From Rhizobium sp. L51/94 (GTDB lineage Bacteria; Pseudomonadota; Alphaproteobacteria; Rhizobiales; Rhizobiaceae): DNA of 64,000 nucleotides. Positions 17,045-25,019 of the stretch are shown piece after piece. A program made the translations under genes and the position numbers. Every line of letters starts with the position of its first letter. The stretch's first letter is position 1. The notes beneath the pieces were generated by a model, which saw only the letters and a program-made list of their open reading frames with translations, was not told where the DNA came from and searched no databases. The stretch lies in assembly GCF_019355555.1 (NCBI RefSeq), contig NZ_CP072142.1:248001-312000 (forward strand), in the 5' to 3' direction.

Positions 17045-17932
17045 ATGCAACATGCGCCTGCCACTGACCGTATTCCTGCTTTCCACGGCGACGTCCTCGA
17101 GATGACGACGCGCAGCAACCCCGCGATCCTGACCATCGCCCATCGCGGCGTCTGGAAGTCGACGGCGGAAAACTCGCTTGCCTCCATTCGTGCTGCAATC
17201 GCGCTCGGCGTCGAGATGGTGGAAATCGACGCCCAGTCGTCCGCCGACGGGGTGCTTGTGGTCATTCATGACGAAACTCTCGATCGAACGACAACGGCAA
17301 CGGGGAAAGTTGGCAACATGCCGTTTTCCTCCCTCCGTCGCGCCATGCTGCGCGCTGGCGCCGGTGGAGCGCATGCAACCGCCACCGAAGAGTGCGTGCC
17401 AACCCTTGCAGAAATGCTCGAAGAAGCGCGCGGACGCATTGCCATCAATATCGATACGAAGTTCATCCGTGATCTGCCGCTCGTCATGAATACGGTGCTG
17501 AGGCTCGGAATGGAGAGACAGGTTCTGGTAAAGACGGATATTGATCCGACGGCGGACCGTTTCGCGCTCATCGACCAGGACTGGTTCGGACGTATTCCAC
17601 ATATGCCGATGTTCCAGGTGCGTCCAAACGGCAAATTTGCGGAGGATCTCCGCCGTATCGAACGGCTTCGCGCGCCGATGATAGAAGTAAAATTTTCCGA
17701 CATCGCCGATCTCGCCGCAGGCCGCGAAGAACTGGAGCGCCAGAACATCCGGCTATGGATCAACACGCTCGATGTCTCCCATTGCCTCGCCTACAACGAC
17801 ACACGGGCGTTAAGCGAACCAAGTCAGGTTTGGGGCGCGCTGAAGGAAGCCGGGGTCGGCGCAATCCAGACAGACGAAGTCGAGGCATTCAAGGCCTGGT
17901 TGACAAGCGATGCCGCGCAAGGCCCCGCATGA
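17045..17932 (+). CDS. Glycerophosphodiester phosphodiesterase (GDPD family)
   Basis: A 295-residue GDPD-fold enzyme expected to cleave glycerophosphodiesters to glycerol-3-phosphate and an alcohol. Catalytic and metal residues are visible: His33-Arg34 (AHRG), Glu42-Asn43, Glu60 and Asp62 (VEIDAQ), and His75 (VIHDETLDRTT). There is no signal peptide, so it should act in the cytoplasm after uptake by the ABC importer encoded 30 bases upstream. The ribosome-binding site is weak; an ATG at 17102 would remove 19 non-conserved residues. The C-terminal region is more diverged than usual, with WINTLDVSH where LWTVN is common. Confidence 0.87.
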   Translation: MQHAPATDRIPAFHGDVLEMTTRSNPAILTIAHRGVWKSTAENSLASIRAAIALGVEMVEIDAQSSADGVLVVIHDETLDRTTTATGKVGNMPFSSLRRAMLRAGAGGAHATATEECVPTLAEMLEEARGRIAINIDTKFIRDLPLVMNTVLRLGMERQVLVKTDIDPTADRFALIDQDWFGRIPHMPMFQVRPNGKFAEDLRRIERLRAPMIEVKFSDIADLAAGREELERQNIRLWINTLDVSHCLAYNDTRALSEPSQVWGALKEAGVGAIQTDEVEAFKAWLTSDAAQGPA

Positions 17933-18074
17933 TGGCAATCGTGGACGGAGGCATGGTCGGTGCATTGACCCTTTTTGTGCAAGCAATCGCTTTTAAGCGC
18001 AGGCACCGTGACTTCGTCCCAACCGGCAATCCGATGCTTGCCGATAAGGTCTTTCTCGTTGAGTTCCCGGACCA

Positions 18075-18575
18075 ATGCTGAATGAGAAGAAAAAACGCCG
18101 ACGATGCGCGCAGCGATCGTCGCCTACCGACAAGCAATATGCTGCCCATTGCTTCAGGCTCGTGCCCGGCTGGGAAGAGCCCATTCAGGTCCTGCTGATT
18201 ACGAGCCGTAATTCTGGCCGCTGGATCATCCCGAAAGGCTGGGGCTTTGCCAAGAAAAAACCTCACGAAGTCGCCCAGCGTGAGGCATGGCACGAAGCCG
18301 GGGTACGAGGGCGCGTTCGCAAGAAGCCTTGCGGCTACTACACCTACAAGAAAAAGCTGAGCGAGGAGGAGAGCGTCCTGACCGTTGTTCAGGTCCATCT
18401 TCTCAACGTTCTCGAACTGGACAGCCAGTTCCCTCAGAAGGATGAGCGGGAACTTCGCTGGTTTTCCCCCGGCGCAGCCGCGGCAGCCGTCCACGAGCCC
18501 GATTTGAAGTGCCTGATTTCAAGCGTGCGGGAATTGGCAAACCAGTTCATATGCCCCAAGCCCGATACCTGGTAA
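18075..18575 (+). CDS. Nudix hydrolase, DIPP-like
   Basis: A 166-residue Nudix protein. The P-K-G-W signature (53-56), typical of diphosphoinositol polyphosphate phosphohydrolase-like members, begins a box that continues HEVAQREAWHEAGV (64-77). Glu70 and Glu74 of the metal-binding REXXEE core are present, but the first Glu of the EE pair is His73. The N-terminus is very basic (NEKKKRRR). It probably hydrolyses a nucleotide or inositol-type diphosphate; the substrate is not deducible. No good ribosome-binding site precedes this start. It is separated by 142 bases from the GDPD gene and probably transcribed alone. Confidence 0.82.
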   Translation: MLNEKKKRRRCAQRSSPTDKQYAAHCFRLVPGWEEPIQVLLITSRNSGRWIIPKGWGFAKKKPHEVAQREAWHEAGVRGRVRKKPCGYYTYKKKLSEEESVLTVVQVHLLNVLELDSQFPQKDERELRWFSPGAAAAAVHEPDLKCLISSVRELANQFICPKPDTW

Positions 18576-18790
18576 CTGGTTGACCAACTTTCTGACTTCC
18601 GCCGACGTTTGACATCCGCAGTTGGACTGCAAGCGATGTCCACGCGGCTCCTGATGTGCTCGGGGCCGGCGATTGTTCGCGGATCACAGCCGTCGGCGCC
18701 TGAGGGGCGCAAGCCGGATCCGACATTCGGTAAAAGCCGTCAGCATCCACCGGTTTCTGTTGTCGATTACCTATCTCGAGCGACATGCCG

Positions 18791-19477
18791 CTAGCGGAGT
18801 AGACGGGTTTGCATTTTTACGGCCGCCGCCTCGATGGAGGCAAGGCGCTCCGGCGCCAGCGCTGAAACGTAAGACCAGGTGATCGAAGCCATGCCGGTGC
18901 CAAAGAACACGATTGCCAAAAAGAGGATAATCAACGGCGGGCTATCATCGAACTGAGCACCAATGATCAGTATGGACAAAGCGATGCCGGTGAGGACCGG
19001 AATTTTGCGCGATGCACTGAGGCTGAATTTTGCCCGAAGCAGCGCATCTGACAGGAAGCCCGACACCAACACGCCAGCAAACCGTGCAAGAAACGGTACT
19101 GATGCGTAAAATCCCGCCTTGATAAAATCCAGGTGGCGATATTGAACAAGGTAGGTCGGAAACCACGTCAAGAAAAAATTGGCCGATGCCAGATAGCTGA
19201 ATTGTCCGATGTAGATCCCCCACAGCTTCTTCTTGCTCAGGACAAATTTCAGGTCGTGCCACGAAAATGCACTCCTTCCTGCCTGCTCGCTTTGTAGTCG
19301 GTCGCTCAGTTCCGGCACCCCTCCCCTCTCTTTGATGAGATTGAGTTCGGCTTGATTGGTGCCTTTGAAGTGTCGAGGATCCCTGTAGATCGTCGCCCAA
19401 AGAACGGCTGCGACCAGTCCGAGCATGCCGGTCATGACAAAGACCGGAGGGAGCGCCAACATCTCACTTAAATTCAA
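18791..19477 (-). pseudogene. MFS sugar-acid transporter remnant
   Basis: A 228-residue frame resembling the middle and C-terminal half of MFS anion/sugar-acid symporters such as glucarate/galactonate transporters: LPPVFVMTGMLGLVAAVLWA, the large polar loop with YRDPRHFKG, then SYLASANFFLTWFPTYLVQ and further membrane segments. A full protein has about 430 residues in 12 segments. Here the first six segments are absent, and the last one or two are replaced by a non-matching tail (AAVKMQTRLLR). An IS3-family remnant lies directly upstream on the same strand and may have caused the truncation. Confidence 0.7.
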
Positions 19478-19599
19478 CAGACGGGGACGATGTTTATCGG
19501 TGACTTCGTCGCTGGGGCCCAGCTTCCCGTTTCATGTCCTCATCTAGTTGCTTTACCGCTTGGGAAAATCGAACATTGTCCGATTGTGACCAAAGGCTG

Positions 19600-19922
19600 G
19601 GCTGCGGGGATAGGTCCAATCCAAAATTTGTAGAGGCTTTGCGCAAATTCTCGTTCTCGTGACGACCTCCCCCGGCTCTCCCCTTCCGGAGCCTTCACCG
19701 TCTCGGTCACGTCGTTTGGCAGGCCTGCCCGCTTGCCTCCCTCGACCTGTGCCTTCTTCGTCCACGCCTTGAGCGTCTGTGCCGAGCGGCCGATCTATTC
19801 TGCGATAAAGGAAAGGGCAGCGCACTGCGACGGATGCCGGGCGTCATGTGACCTGCTCTGGCACCGTTCGCACGGCACGGAGACTTCAGGAGAAAATTTG
19901 TTCGCCGTCTTGCGGGGACATA
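19600..19922 (-). pseudogene. IS3-family transposase OrfA remnant
   Basis: Translating the minus strand and allowing an in-frame TAG plus small indels gives the order expected for an IS3 OrfA: PRKTANKFSPEV, then IGRSAQTLKAWTKKAQVEGG, then KRAGLPNDVTE, and ENENLRKASTNFGLD in place of ANEILRKASAYFA. OrfB is not present. No inverted terminal repeats were identified. It is an old decayed copy, placed between the truncated MFS gene and a membrane-protein gene. Confidence 0.65.
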
Positions 19923-20102
19923 GACCCTGCGTCTCTAGAGGTGGGTCCTGCGACAAACCCGGGCGGTCCATGCGCGTGGATCGAATGGCGATTGCAGCAT
20001 TTCAGTTCAAACATTTAGGCATCAAAATAGGCTGATGCTGCGACATGATCTCCCGCTCGGCCAGAACGCGGTGGTCTTGGGTTTTCGTGACGAGGATTGC
20101 CG

Positions 20103-20696
20103 TTAGAGCAGATCGTAAACTCTCAGAATCCAGCTGATCTGGTAGAGCGTTCCGACGATGAGAAACAGTGCCTGGAAACCTTTGCCAGGCACGAACATCG
20201 CGGCTACGGCGCAGAACGCAAATATGGACTGGCGAAAAAGATATTCGGTTCCGAGGGCTGCAAAATAGTCTGATCCCTTGATCAGGCTGTCGCCGAGGTC
20301 GATGATGAACGTCAGGGCGAAAACGCCATAGAACCAGCGTTTGCGAGCTTCAAAATATTGCTCGTAGCCGCTGTATTCACTCATCTGATCGGGGAAAAGC
20401 AGGGCTGTCAACGCCGCGTAGAGCATCGCATAGACAATCAGGAAGAAGTAAATCGGGAAGGTCCATATCGGGACCAGCCTGAGATTGAATTCGTACCACC
20501 AGAAATGAATGATGGTGATGAGAAGGAAAACGACCCAGCCCAAATGGATCGGGTAGATCTTGATACTTCCCGGGTGCTGCACGAAGCGCGTCAGGCCATT
20601 GACCAATCTCGCCAGACTTAAGCCAAGAACCATCCCGACTATGACACGCACATGTGAGAAGCCTTCGGCGCTCATACCAGCCGCATCCAATGCCAT
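20103..20696 (-). CDS. Hypothetical integral membrane protein
   Basis: A 197-residue protein of unknown function with five or six hydrophobic segments, beginning with VIVGMVLGLSLARLVNGLTRF and including GWVVFLLITIIHFWWYEF. A good ribosome-binding site (AGAGGAA, 8 bases) precedes the ATG at 20696. No catalytic motif or known domain is recognised. Acidic and aromatic loop residues (EYSGYEQYFEARKRWF) sit between segments three and four. It is flanked by a transposase remnant and a diguanylate cyclase, with no operon partner. Confidence 0.7.
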   Translation of the reverse strand: MALDAAGMSAEGFSHVRVIVGMVLGLSLARLVNGLTRFVQHPGSIKIYPIHLGWVVFLLITIIHFWWYEFNLRLVPIWTFPIYFFLIVYAMLYAALTALLFPDQMSEYSGYEQYFEARKRWFYGVFALTFIIDLGDSLIKGSDYFAALGTEYLFRQSIFAFCAVAAMFVPGKGFQALFLIVGTLYQISWILRVYDLL

Positions 20697-21018
20697 ATAC
20701 GCTTCCTCTCGTTGCGCCGCACGACTGCCCGGCTATCGTCCATGCGGGTGTGTTTACCATAGCGCACCTGGCATCGCTGAAAAGGCCATGCCAGAGCTAG
20801 GGTGCGTCTCAATTTCTTGAGGAATACAAATCGTCGCAAAGCGGTTGACATTGGAAACGCTGCCGACCCGCCTAAATGGATCGATCGGGAGTGCCGATAT
20901 CGGCCACGGACACCAAGAGCGCGGTGGTGGTGGAAAAAGCCGTCATCGTGCCGTCCCCAACCGTTCGTTAATAGCAGACTGTATAAAACGAAGCCTACTC
21001 GATTGACGCTAAGGACAC
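20697..21018. other. Non-coding gap before the diguanylate cyclase
   Basis: About 320 bases between divergent genes. Promoters for both are expected here. I could not identify a convincing promoter or a gene. Confidence 0.5.
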
Positions 21019-22494
21019 GTGATGTCGTCTGTGCCTGATTCCGAACTTTTCAACCTCGCCCCGATCGCCATGTGGATCGAAGATTTCAGCGAGGTGAAAA
21101 AGCTATTCGATGACTGGCGATTGGAAGGCGTAACCGATATTCGAGGATTCTTGCAAGAGGATCTGTCCCGTGTCGCCGAATGCTCCAGGCGCATTCGCCT
21201 CCTCGACGTCAACAGGTGGACGCTCGATCTGGTCGAGGCCAGAGACGTCGAACATCTCCGGGCGAATATGGCCACCGTGTTTCGTGACGACATGCTCGAG
21301 ACGCATGTGAACGAGCTTGCAGCGCTTTTTGACGGCAAGCCATCGTTTTCAAGCGCGACGGTGAATTACACCCTGACTGGCCGAAGGCTTGATATTCAGC
21401 TTCGCGGCATGATTATGCCGGGCGCCGAAGAGACGCTCTCAAGGGTGTTGCTGACGACTGAAGACGTCACGGACCGTGAGACGGCCCGCCGCGCAGAGAT
21501 TGCGCAACGCAGCTACGCCGAAGGGATTTTCGAACATTCTCCCGTATCTCTCTGGATTGAAGACTTCAGCCAGATCAGGACATTGCTGGAAACCATACGG
21601 GATCGCGGGATAACGGATTTCCGCACTTTCATGGACGTCCATCCGGAATTCGTCAGGCAATGCATGAGCGAGATCCGCGTGCTGGACGTCAATCAGGCGA
21701 CACTCGACCTCTTCTGCGCGGCGGATCGGTCGCAACTTCTTCAGCGGATCACCGAGATTTTCCGGGACGATATGGAAAAGCCGTTTCGGGAGCAACTGAT
21801 GGAGTTGTGGAATGGCAACCTGCATCACCATCGCGAGGTCGTCAATTATGCGCTCGATGGGTCGCCCCGTCACATCCTGCTGCACTTTTCCGTCTTCCCC
21901 GGTTACGAACGCGATTGGTCAAGGGTGCAGGTCGCACTCGCTGACATTACTGCCCGCAAGAAGGCGGAAGCCTATCTCGAATATCTCGGCAAACACGATG
22001 TCCTGACAAAGCTCTACAATCGCGCTTTTTACAGCGAAGAATTGAGCCGTCTGGAGCGGAAATCGCTTCAACCCGTCTCGGCCATCATCATCGACCTCAA
22101 CGGCCTGAAACGCGCCAATGACGAGTACGGGCATGACGTGGGTGACGCTCTGCTGAGGCGGTTCGGCGAAATTCTGAGCGGCGCGATTTCACCCCCGAAC
22201 CATGCCTGTCGCATCGGCGGCGACGAGTTCGCAGTTCTGATGCCAGGCGCAGACGCCAAGGCCGCAAGCATAGCCGTTGAAACCATCAACGAACTGCTGT
22301 CGATCAACAACCAGTTTTATTCCAGCATGCCCCTCAGCATCTCATGCGGTGTCGCAACCAGTCTCGCCGACGACTCCATGGAAGACGTCGTTAAACGCGC
22401 AGACCTCAAGATGTACGAAGCAAAACGCGCACATTACGAAAGGCTTCGGAGCCAACTGAGCGTGGCTGACGGGCGACAGAGCCGTGATAGCTGA
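21019..22494 (+). CDS. Diguanylate cyclase with two tandem PAS-like sensor modules
   Basis: A 491-residue predicted soluble protein. Two repeats of about 145 residues share a signature: LAPIAMWIEDFSEVKKLFDD / HSPVSLWIEDFSQIRTLLET, LLDVNRWTLDL / VLDVNQATLDL, and VFRDDM / IFRDDM. Both end in a PAC-like D-x-T-x-R. The C-terminal GGDEF domain has an intact RIGGDEF active site (GGDEF at about 400-404), so it should make cyclic di-GMP. The RxxD inhibitory site five residues upstream is absent (the stretch reads ISPPNHACR). No membrane segment is present. AAGGA precedes the ATG. The signal sensed is unknown. Confidence 0.9.
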   Translation: MMSSVPDSELFNLAPIAMWIEDFSEVKKLFDDWRLEGVTDIRGFLQEDLSRVAECSRRIRLLDVNRWTLDLVEARDVEHLRANMATVFRDDMLETHVNELAALFDGKPSFSSATVNYTLTGRRLDIQLRGMIMPGAEETLSRVLLTTEDVTDRETARRAEIAQRSYAEGIFEHSPVSLWIEDFSQIRTLLETIRDRGITDFRTFMDVHPEFVRQCMSEIRVLDVNQATLDLFCAADRSQLLQRITEIFRDDMEKPFREQLMELWNGNLHHHREVVNYALDGSPRHILLHFSVFPGYERDWSRVQVALADITARKKAEAYLEYLGKHDVLTKLYNRAFYSEELSRLERKSLQPVSAIIIDLNGLKRANDEYGHDVGDALLRRFGEILSGAISPPNHACRIGGDEFAVLMPGADAKAASIAVETINELLSINNQFYSSMPLSISCGVATSLADDSMEDVVKRADLKMYEAKRAHYERLRSQLSVADGRQSRDS

Positions 22495-22920
22495 GATAAG
22501 CAGGTTGCCGGCCAACCAGCCGTGAAGCTACAGGCGCATCTGGTTCAGCAGAACCAGCAGCTGCGAGAAATGCTTGAGCGCTTTGGCGAGCTCTAGCTGT
22601 AACTATCGCATATTCGATAGCGCTTTCCCCAATAGTCGTCCGAAATTTGTTAACCATCGCAAGTTACAGTGCCGATGTCACAATTTGTAGCGCGTCTGTG
22701 CCAAAGAGGGCCCGCCATCCACTGCCCGGCGGGCCCTTTTCGATCTACTAATTTCCACCCTTCTATGTTGGCTGACTGTTCCACTGGGGAGGGCCGTTAA
22801 TTGGCTGCGAATTTATCAAATAGTGTAGCTATCGAGTCCGCCCCGAATAAATCCGCGCATATCATTCGACATGTACGACCGCAGCCATACTGTGTAAGAG
22901 CAGATTTCGACAGGTGAGCA
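22495..22920. other. Gap with a 32-codon coiled-coil-like fragment
   Basis: Directly after the cyclase an open stretch at about 22494-22596 (+) encodes LVQQNQQLREMLERFGEL followed by a stop, without a start codon or ribosome-binding site; it may be the end of a lost gene. A strong terminator lies further on. Nothing else is recognised. Confidence 0.35.
22708..22740 (+). terminator. Rho-independent terminator
   Basis: GGGCCCGCC (22708-22716) and GGCGGGCCC (22728-22736) form a perfect 9-bp stem with an 11-base loop, followed by TTTT. It is over 200 bases past the cyclase stop, so it may end that transcript or a small RNA. Confidence 0.75.
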
Positions 22921-23295
22921 ATGCCGTATTTTCTGGTCACACATACCTCGTTGATCGAGGCGGATGACGAAGCGACCGCTGCGGCAAAAGTTTACGGGGA
23001 AATGTGCAAAAGTGAAACGCTGACCTTCAACGTGAAGGCCGATGAGAACACCGGCACGAAAGTAATTGTTCCGACCTGCGGTGGGACCGATCCGAGTTTC
23101 GTCCGTCCGGGTATTTCTACGTCATCGTCAACCGCAACGCAGACCCTTGCGATCACATCCCCTGCTCCCGCCAAGGGACCGATAAGTATCCCCGTTGGTC
23201 AGAGCGGGGCGGCATTTCGATCGACAAGCACATTGCTATGCGCCGGTACTGGCATTGCCGCGGCTCTCTACCTTGTCGTTCAATATTTGACCTGA
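22921..23295 (+). CDS. Hypothetical protein with C-terminal membrane anchor
   Basis: A 124-residue protein. Residues 1-50 form a compact soluble part (YFLVTHTSLIEADDEATAAA), followed by a Ser/Thr/Pro-rich linker of about 50 residues and one C-terminal hydrophobic segment (TLLCAGTGIAAALYLVVQYL). AGGTGA lies 7 bases before the ATG. This is a tail-anchored layout with the N-terminus inside. I do not recognise the family. A conserved-hypothetical rhizobial protein is likely, but no function can be stated. Confidence 0.6.
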   Translation: MPYFLVTHTSLIEADDEATAAAKVYGEMCKSETLTFNVKADENTGTKVIVPTCGGTDPSFVRPGISTSSSTATQTLAITSPAPAKGPISIPVGQSGAAFRSTSTLLCAGTGIAAALYLVVQYLT

Positions 23296-23321
23296 CCGGG
23301 GGAGCGACGCACCGACAAGCT

Positions 23322-23367
23322 TAAGCGGCAATAAACTCGATCGAATAGTGTGAGTTTATCGCTTTAA
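23322..23367. other. Imperfect inverted repeat after the tail-anchored protein
   Basis: AATAAACTC and GAGTTTAT, flanked by AAGCG and CGCTT, form an interrupted hairpin 27 bases after the stop at 23295. It could be a weak terminator for that gene. Confidence 0.35.
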
Positions 23368-23630
23368 GCGACCCCAATCCCGTGGACATGTTCGCGAACG
23401 AATACCCGACCTGTGCGTTCCAGGATGATGAGACCGAACGTCTTCATTAAGCCGCGGATCTGATTGCTGAGTTGGGTCGAGATGCTGAGGAGCTGATTGC
23501 GAGCGGCCACCAGATAACTTAGAGTTGGACGCGTTTCTTCCATAGGCTTCAATTGTTGATGGCTAACATCGTCTTCTGCGGCATCAGGCGCAAGGACAAA
23601 GCCCTTTGAACACACCGACCATATCGTCAA
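23364..23630 (-). pseudogene. IS110-family transposase remnant
   Basis: The minus-strand frame contains YLVAARNQLLSISTQLSNQI and RGLMKTFGLII, the hallmark middle region of IS110-type DEDD transposases (LLxARxQLVxxRTxLxNQIRGLLRTFG). The N-terminal DEDD catalytic part and the C-terminal transposase_20 region are missing, and the flanking residues do not match. It is a fragment of about 60 recognisable codons next to the M20/amino acid transport cluster. Confidence 0.65.
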
Positions 23631-23791
23631 TTTGTCAAAACAATCATCGGTACGATATTCTGTCGTTGGTTAGAAAAATAGAATTTTATTGCGCATTAGC
23701 GGGCTGAAGCATCGATTGTCGATCCTTGACAGAGAGCCCCGTCTTTCGCATGCTTGGGGAAGGCTCTGAACCGACAGATTTGGATCGAAAT

Positions 23792-24979
23792 ATGCTTTAC
23801 CCCTCCAACGATCCAACGAAAATGATCGAAGATCTATTGCAGCCGCTCGAGCCGCGGTTGATTGAGATCCGGCGCGACATCCATGCGCATCCGGAAATCG
23901 GCTTCGACACCTTCAGGACGGCGCAGCTCGTCGCGGACGAGTTGCGGGCCCTCGGACTTGATCCCAAGACAGGTGTTGGCCGAACAGGTGTGGTTGCGAC
24001 CATTACCGGCGGTCGTCCCGGACCGTGCGTCATCCTGCGCGCCGACATGGATGCCCTGCCGATAGCAGAGCAGACCGGGCTTGCCTTCGCCTCAACGATC
24101 CCCGGCGCCATGCATGCGTGCGGACACGATATTCATACGGCGGCGCTGCTTGGCGCTGCGAGCGCGCTTTTAAGGATTTCGTCCGAGCTTGCCGGATCGA
24201 TAAGGCTGATTTTTCAACCGGCCGAGGAAACGCAGGAGAGCGGCGCTGCCGCCATGATCGCCGATGGCGCTGCCGACGGTGCCGACCTGGCGGTGGCTTT
24301 TCACAATCGTCCGGAAACTCCAGCTGGCAAGATCGTCCTCAACAGAGGCGCCAGCACCGCATCCAGCGACGAGTTCAAGGTGATTGTCCACGGCAAGTCC
24401 GGCCATGCGGCCCGCCCGCATGCCGCCATCGACCCCATTGTCGCTGCCGCACACATGATCACCCAGTTGCAGACCCTGATTTCCCGCGAGATGGATCCTT
24501 CGACGTCGGCGGTACTGACGATCGGCCATATCCAAGGCGGCGCGACACAGAACATCATTCCCGACAGCTGCATGTTCGAGGGCACGGTTCGATGCCGGTC
24601 GCCGGAATCCCGTGACCTGGCAGAGGCCTCCTTCAGCCGGATCTGCCAGGGTGCTGCTGCCGCACTAAACGTATCCGTCGATATCGACTATGTGCGCGGC
24701 GCACCGCCGCTGATGAACGACGACCGCCTGGTGGATCGTGCCACGGAAGCGCTCGGAATGCAGTTTGGCGTTCTGCCACTTGTAGAGCAGGGTTCCAGCT
24801 TCGGCGCAGAGGACTTTTCCTACTTTTCGGAACGCCTTCCGTCCATCCAGATCTTCATCGGTTCCGGCCAGCCCGGCCGTGACGACCGTGTTCACAATTC
24901 CGATTATCAGCCCGACGAATCCTGCATCAAGCAGAGCGCCATCGCCTTGACGCGCGTGGCTGTCGAGCTACTCACCTGA
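23792..24979 (+). CDS. M20 family metallo-amidohydrolase (hippurate hydrolase/aminoacylase-like)
   Basis: A 395-residue M20D enzyme. The metal site is intact: MHACGHDIH (Cys110, His112), Glu in QPAEETQESGA, and His in VAFHNRPETPAGK. A central dimerisation domain (VIVHGKSGHAARPHAAIDP) follows, and the late EDFSYFSERLP motif is present. There is no signal peptide, so it should be cytoplasmic. It probably removes an acyl or indole-acetyl-type group from an amino acid imported by the ABC system encoded directly downstream. In-frame starts at 23726 (TTG), 23750 and 23822 are also possible; none has a clearly superior ribosome-binding site. Confidence 0.85.
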   Translation: MLYPSNDPTKMIEDLLQPLEPRLIEIRRDIHAHPEIGFDTFRTAQLVADELRALGLDPKTGVGRTGVVATITGGRPGPCVILRADMDALPIAEQTGLAFASTIPGAMHACGHDIHTAALLGAASALLRISSELAGSIRLIFQPAEETQESGAAAMIADGAADGADLAVAFHNRPETPAGKIVLNRGASTASSDEFKVIVHGKSGHAARPHAAIDPIVAAAHMITQLQTLISREMDPSTSAVLTIGHIQGGATQNIIPDSCMFEGTVRCRSPESRDLAEASFSRICQGAAAALNVSVDIDYVRGAPPLMNDDRLVDRATEALGMQFGVLPLVEQGSSFGAEDFSYFSERLPSIQIFIGSGQPGRDDRVHNSDYQPDESCIKQSAIALTRVAVELLT

Positions 24980-25019
24980 CACCCATTCCATACCCTCCTA
25001 CATATCCGGGATCACACTC

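Noticed and set aside
16598..17602. Minus-strand open frame of 334 codons opposite permease 2 and the GDPD gene
   Set aside because: It spans two real genes and the gap between them, without start signal or domain.
17929..18081. 50-codon frame overlapping the GDPD stop by ATGA
   Set aside because: The overlap looks like translational coupling, but the sequence has no recognisable family and fills only the gap before the Nudix gene; not enough evidence for a gene.
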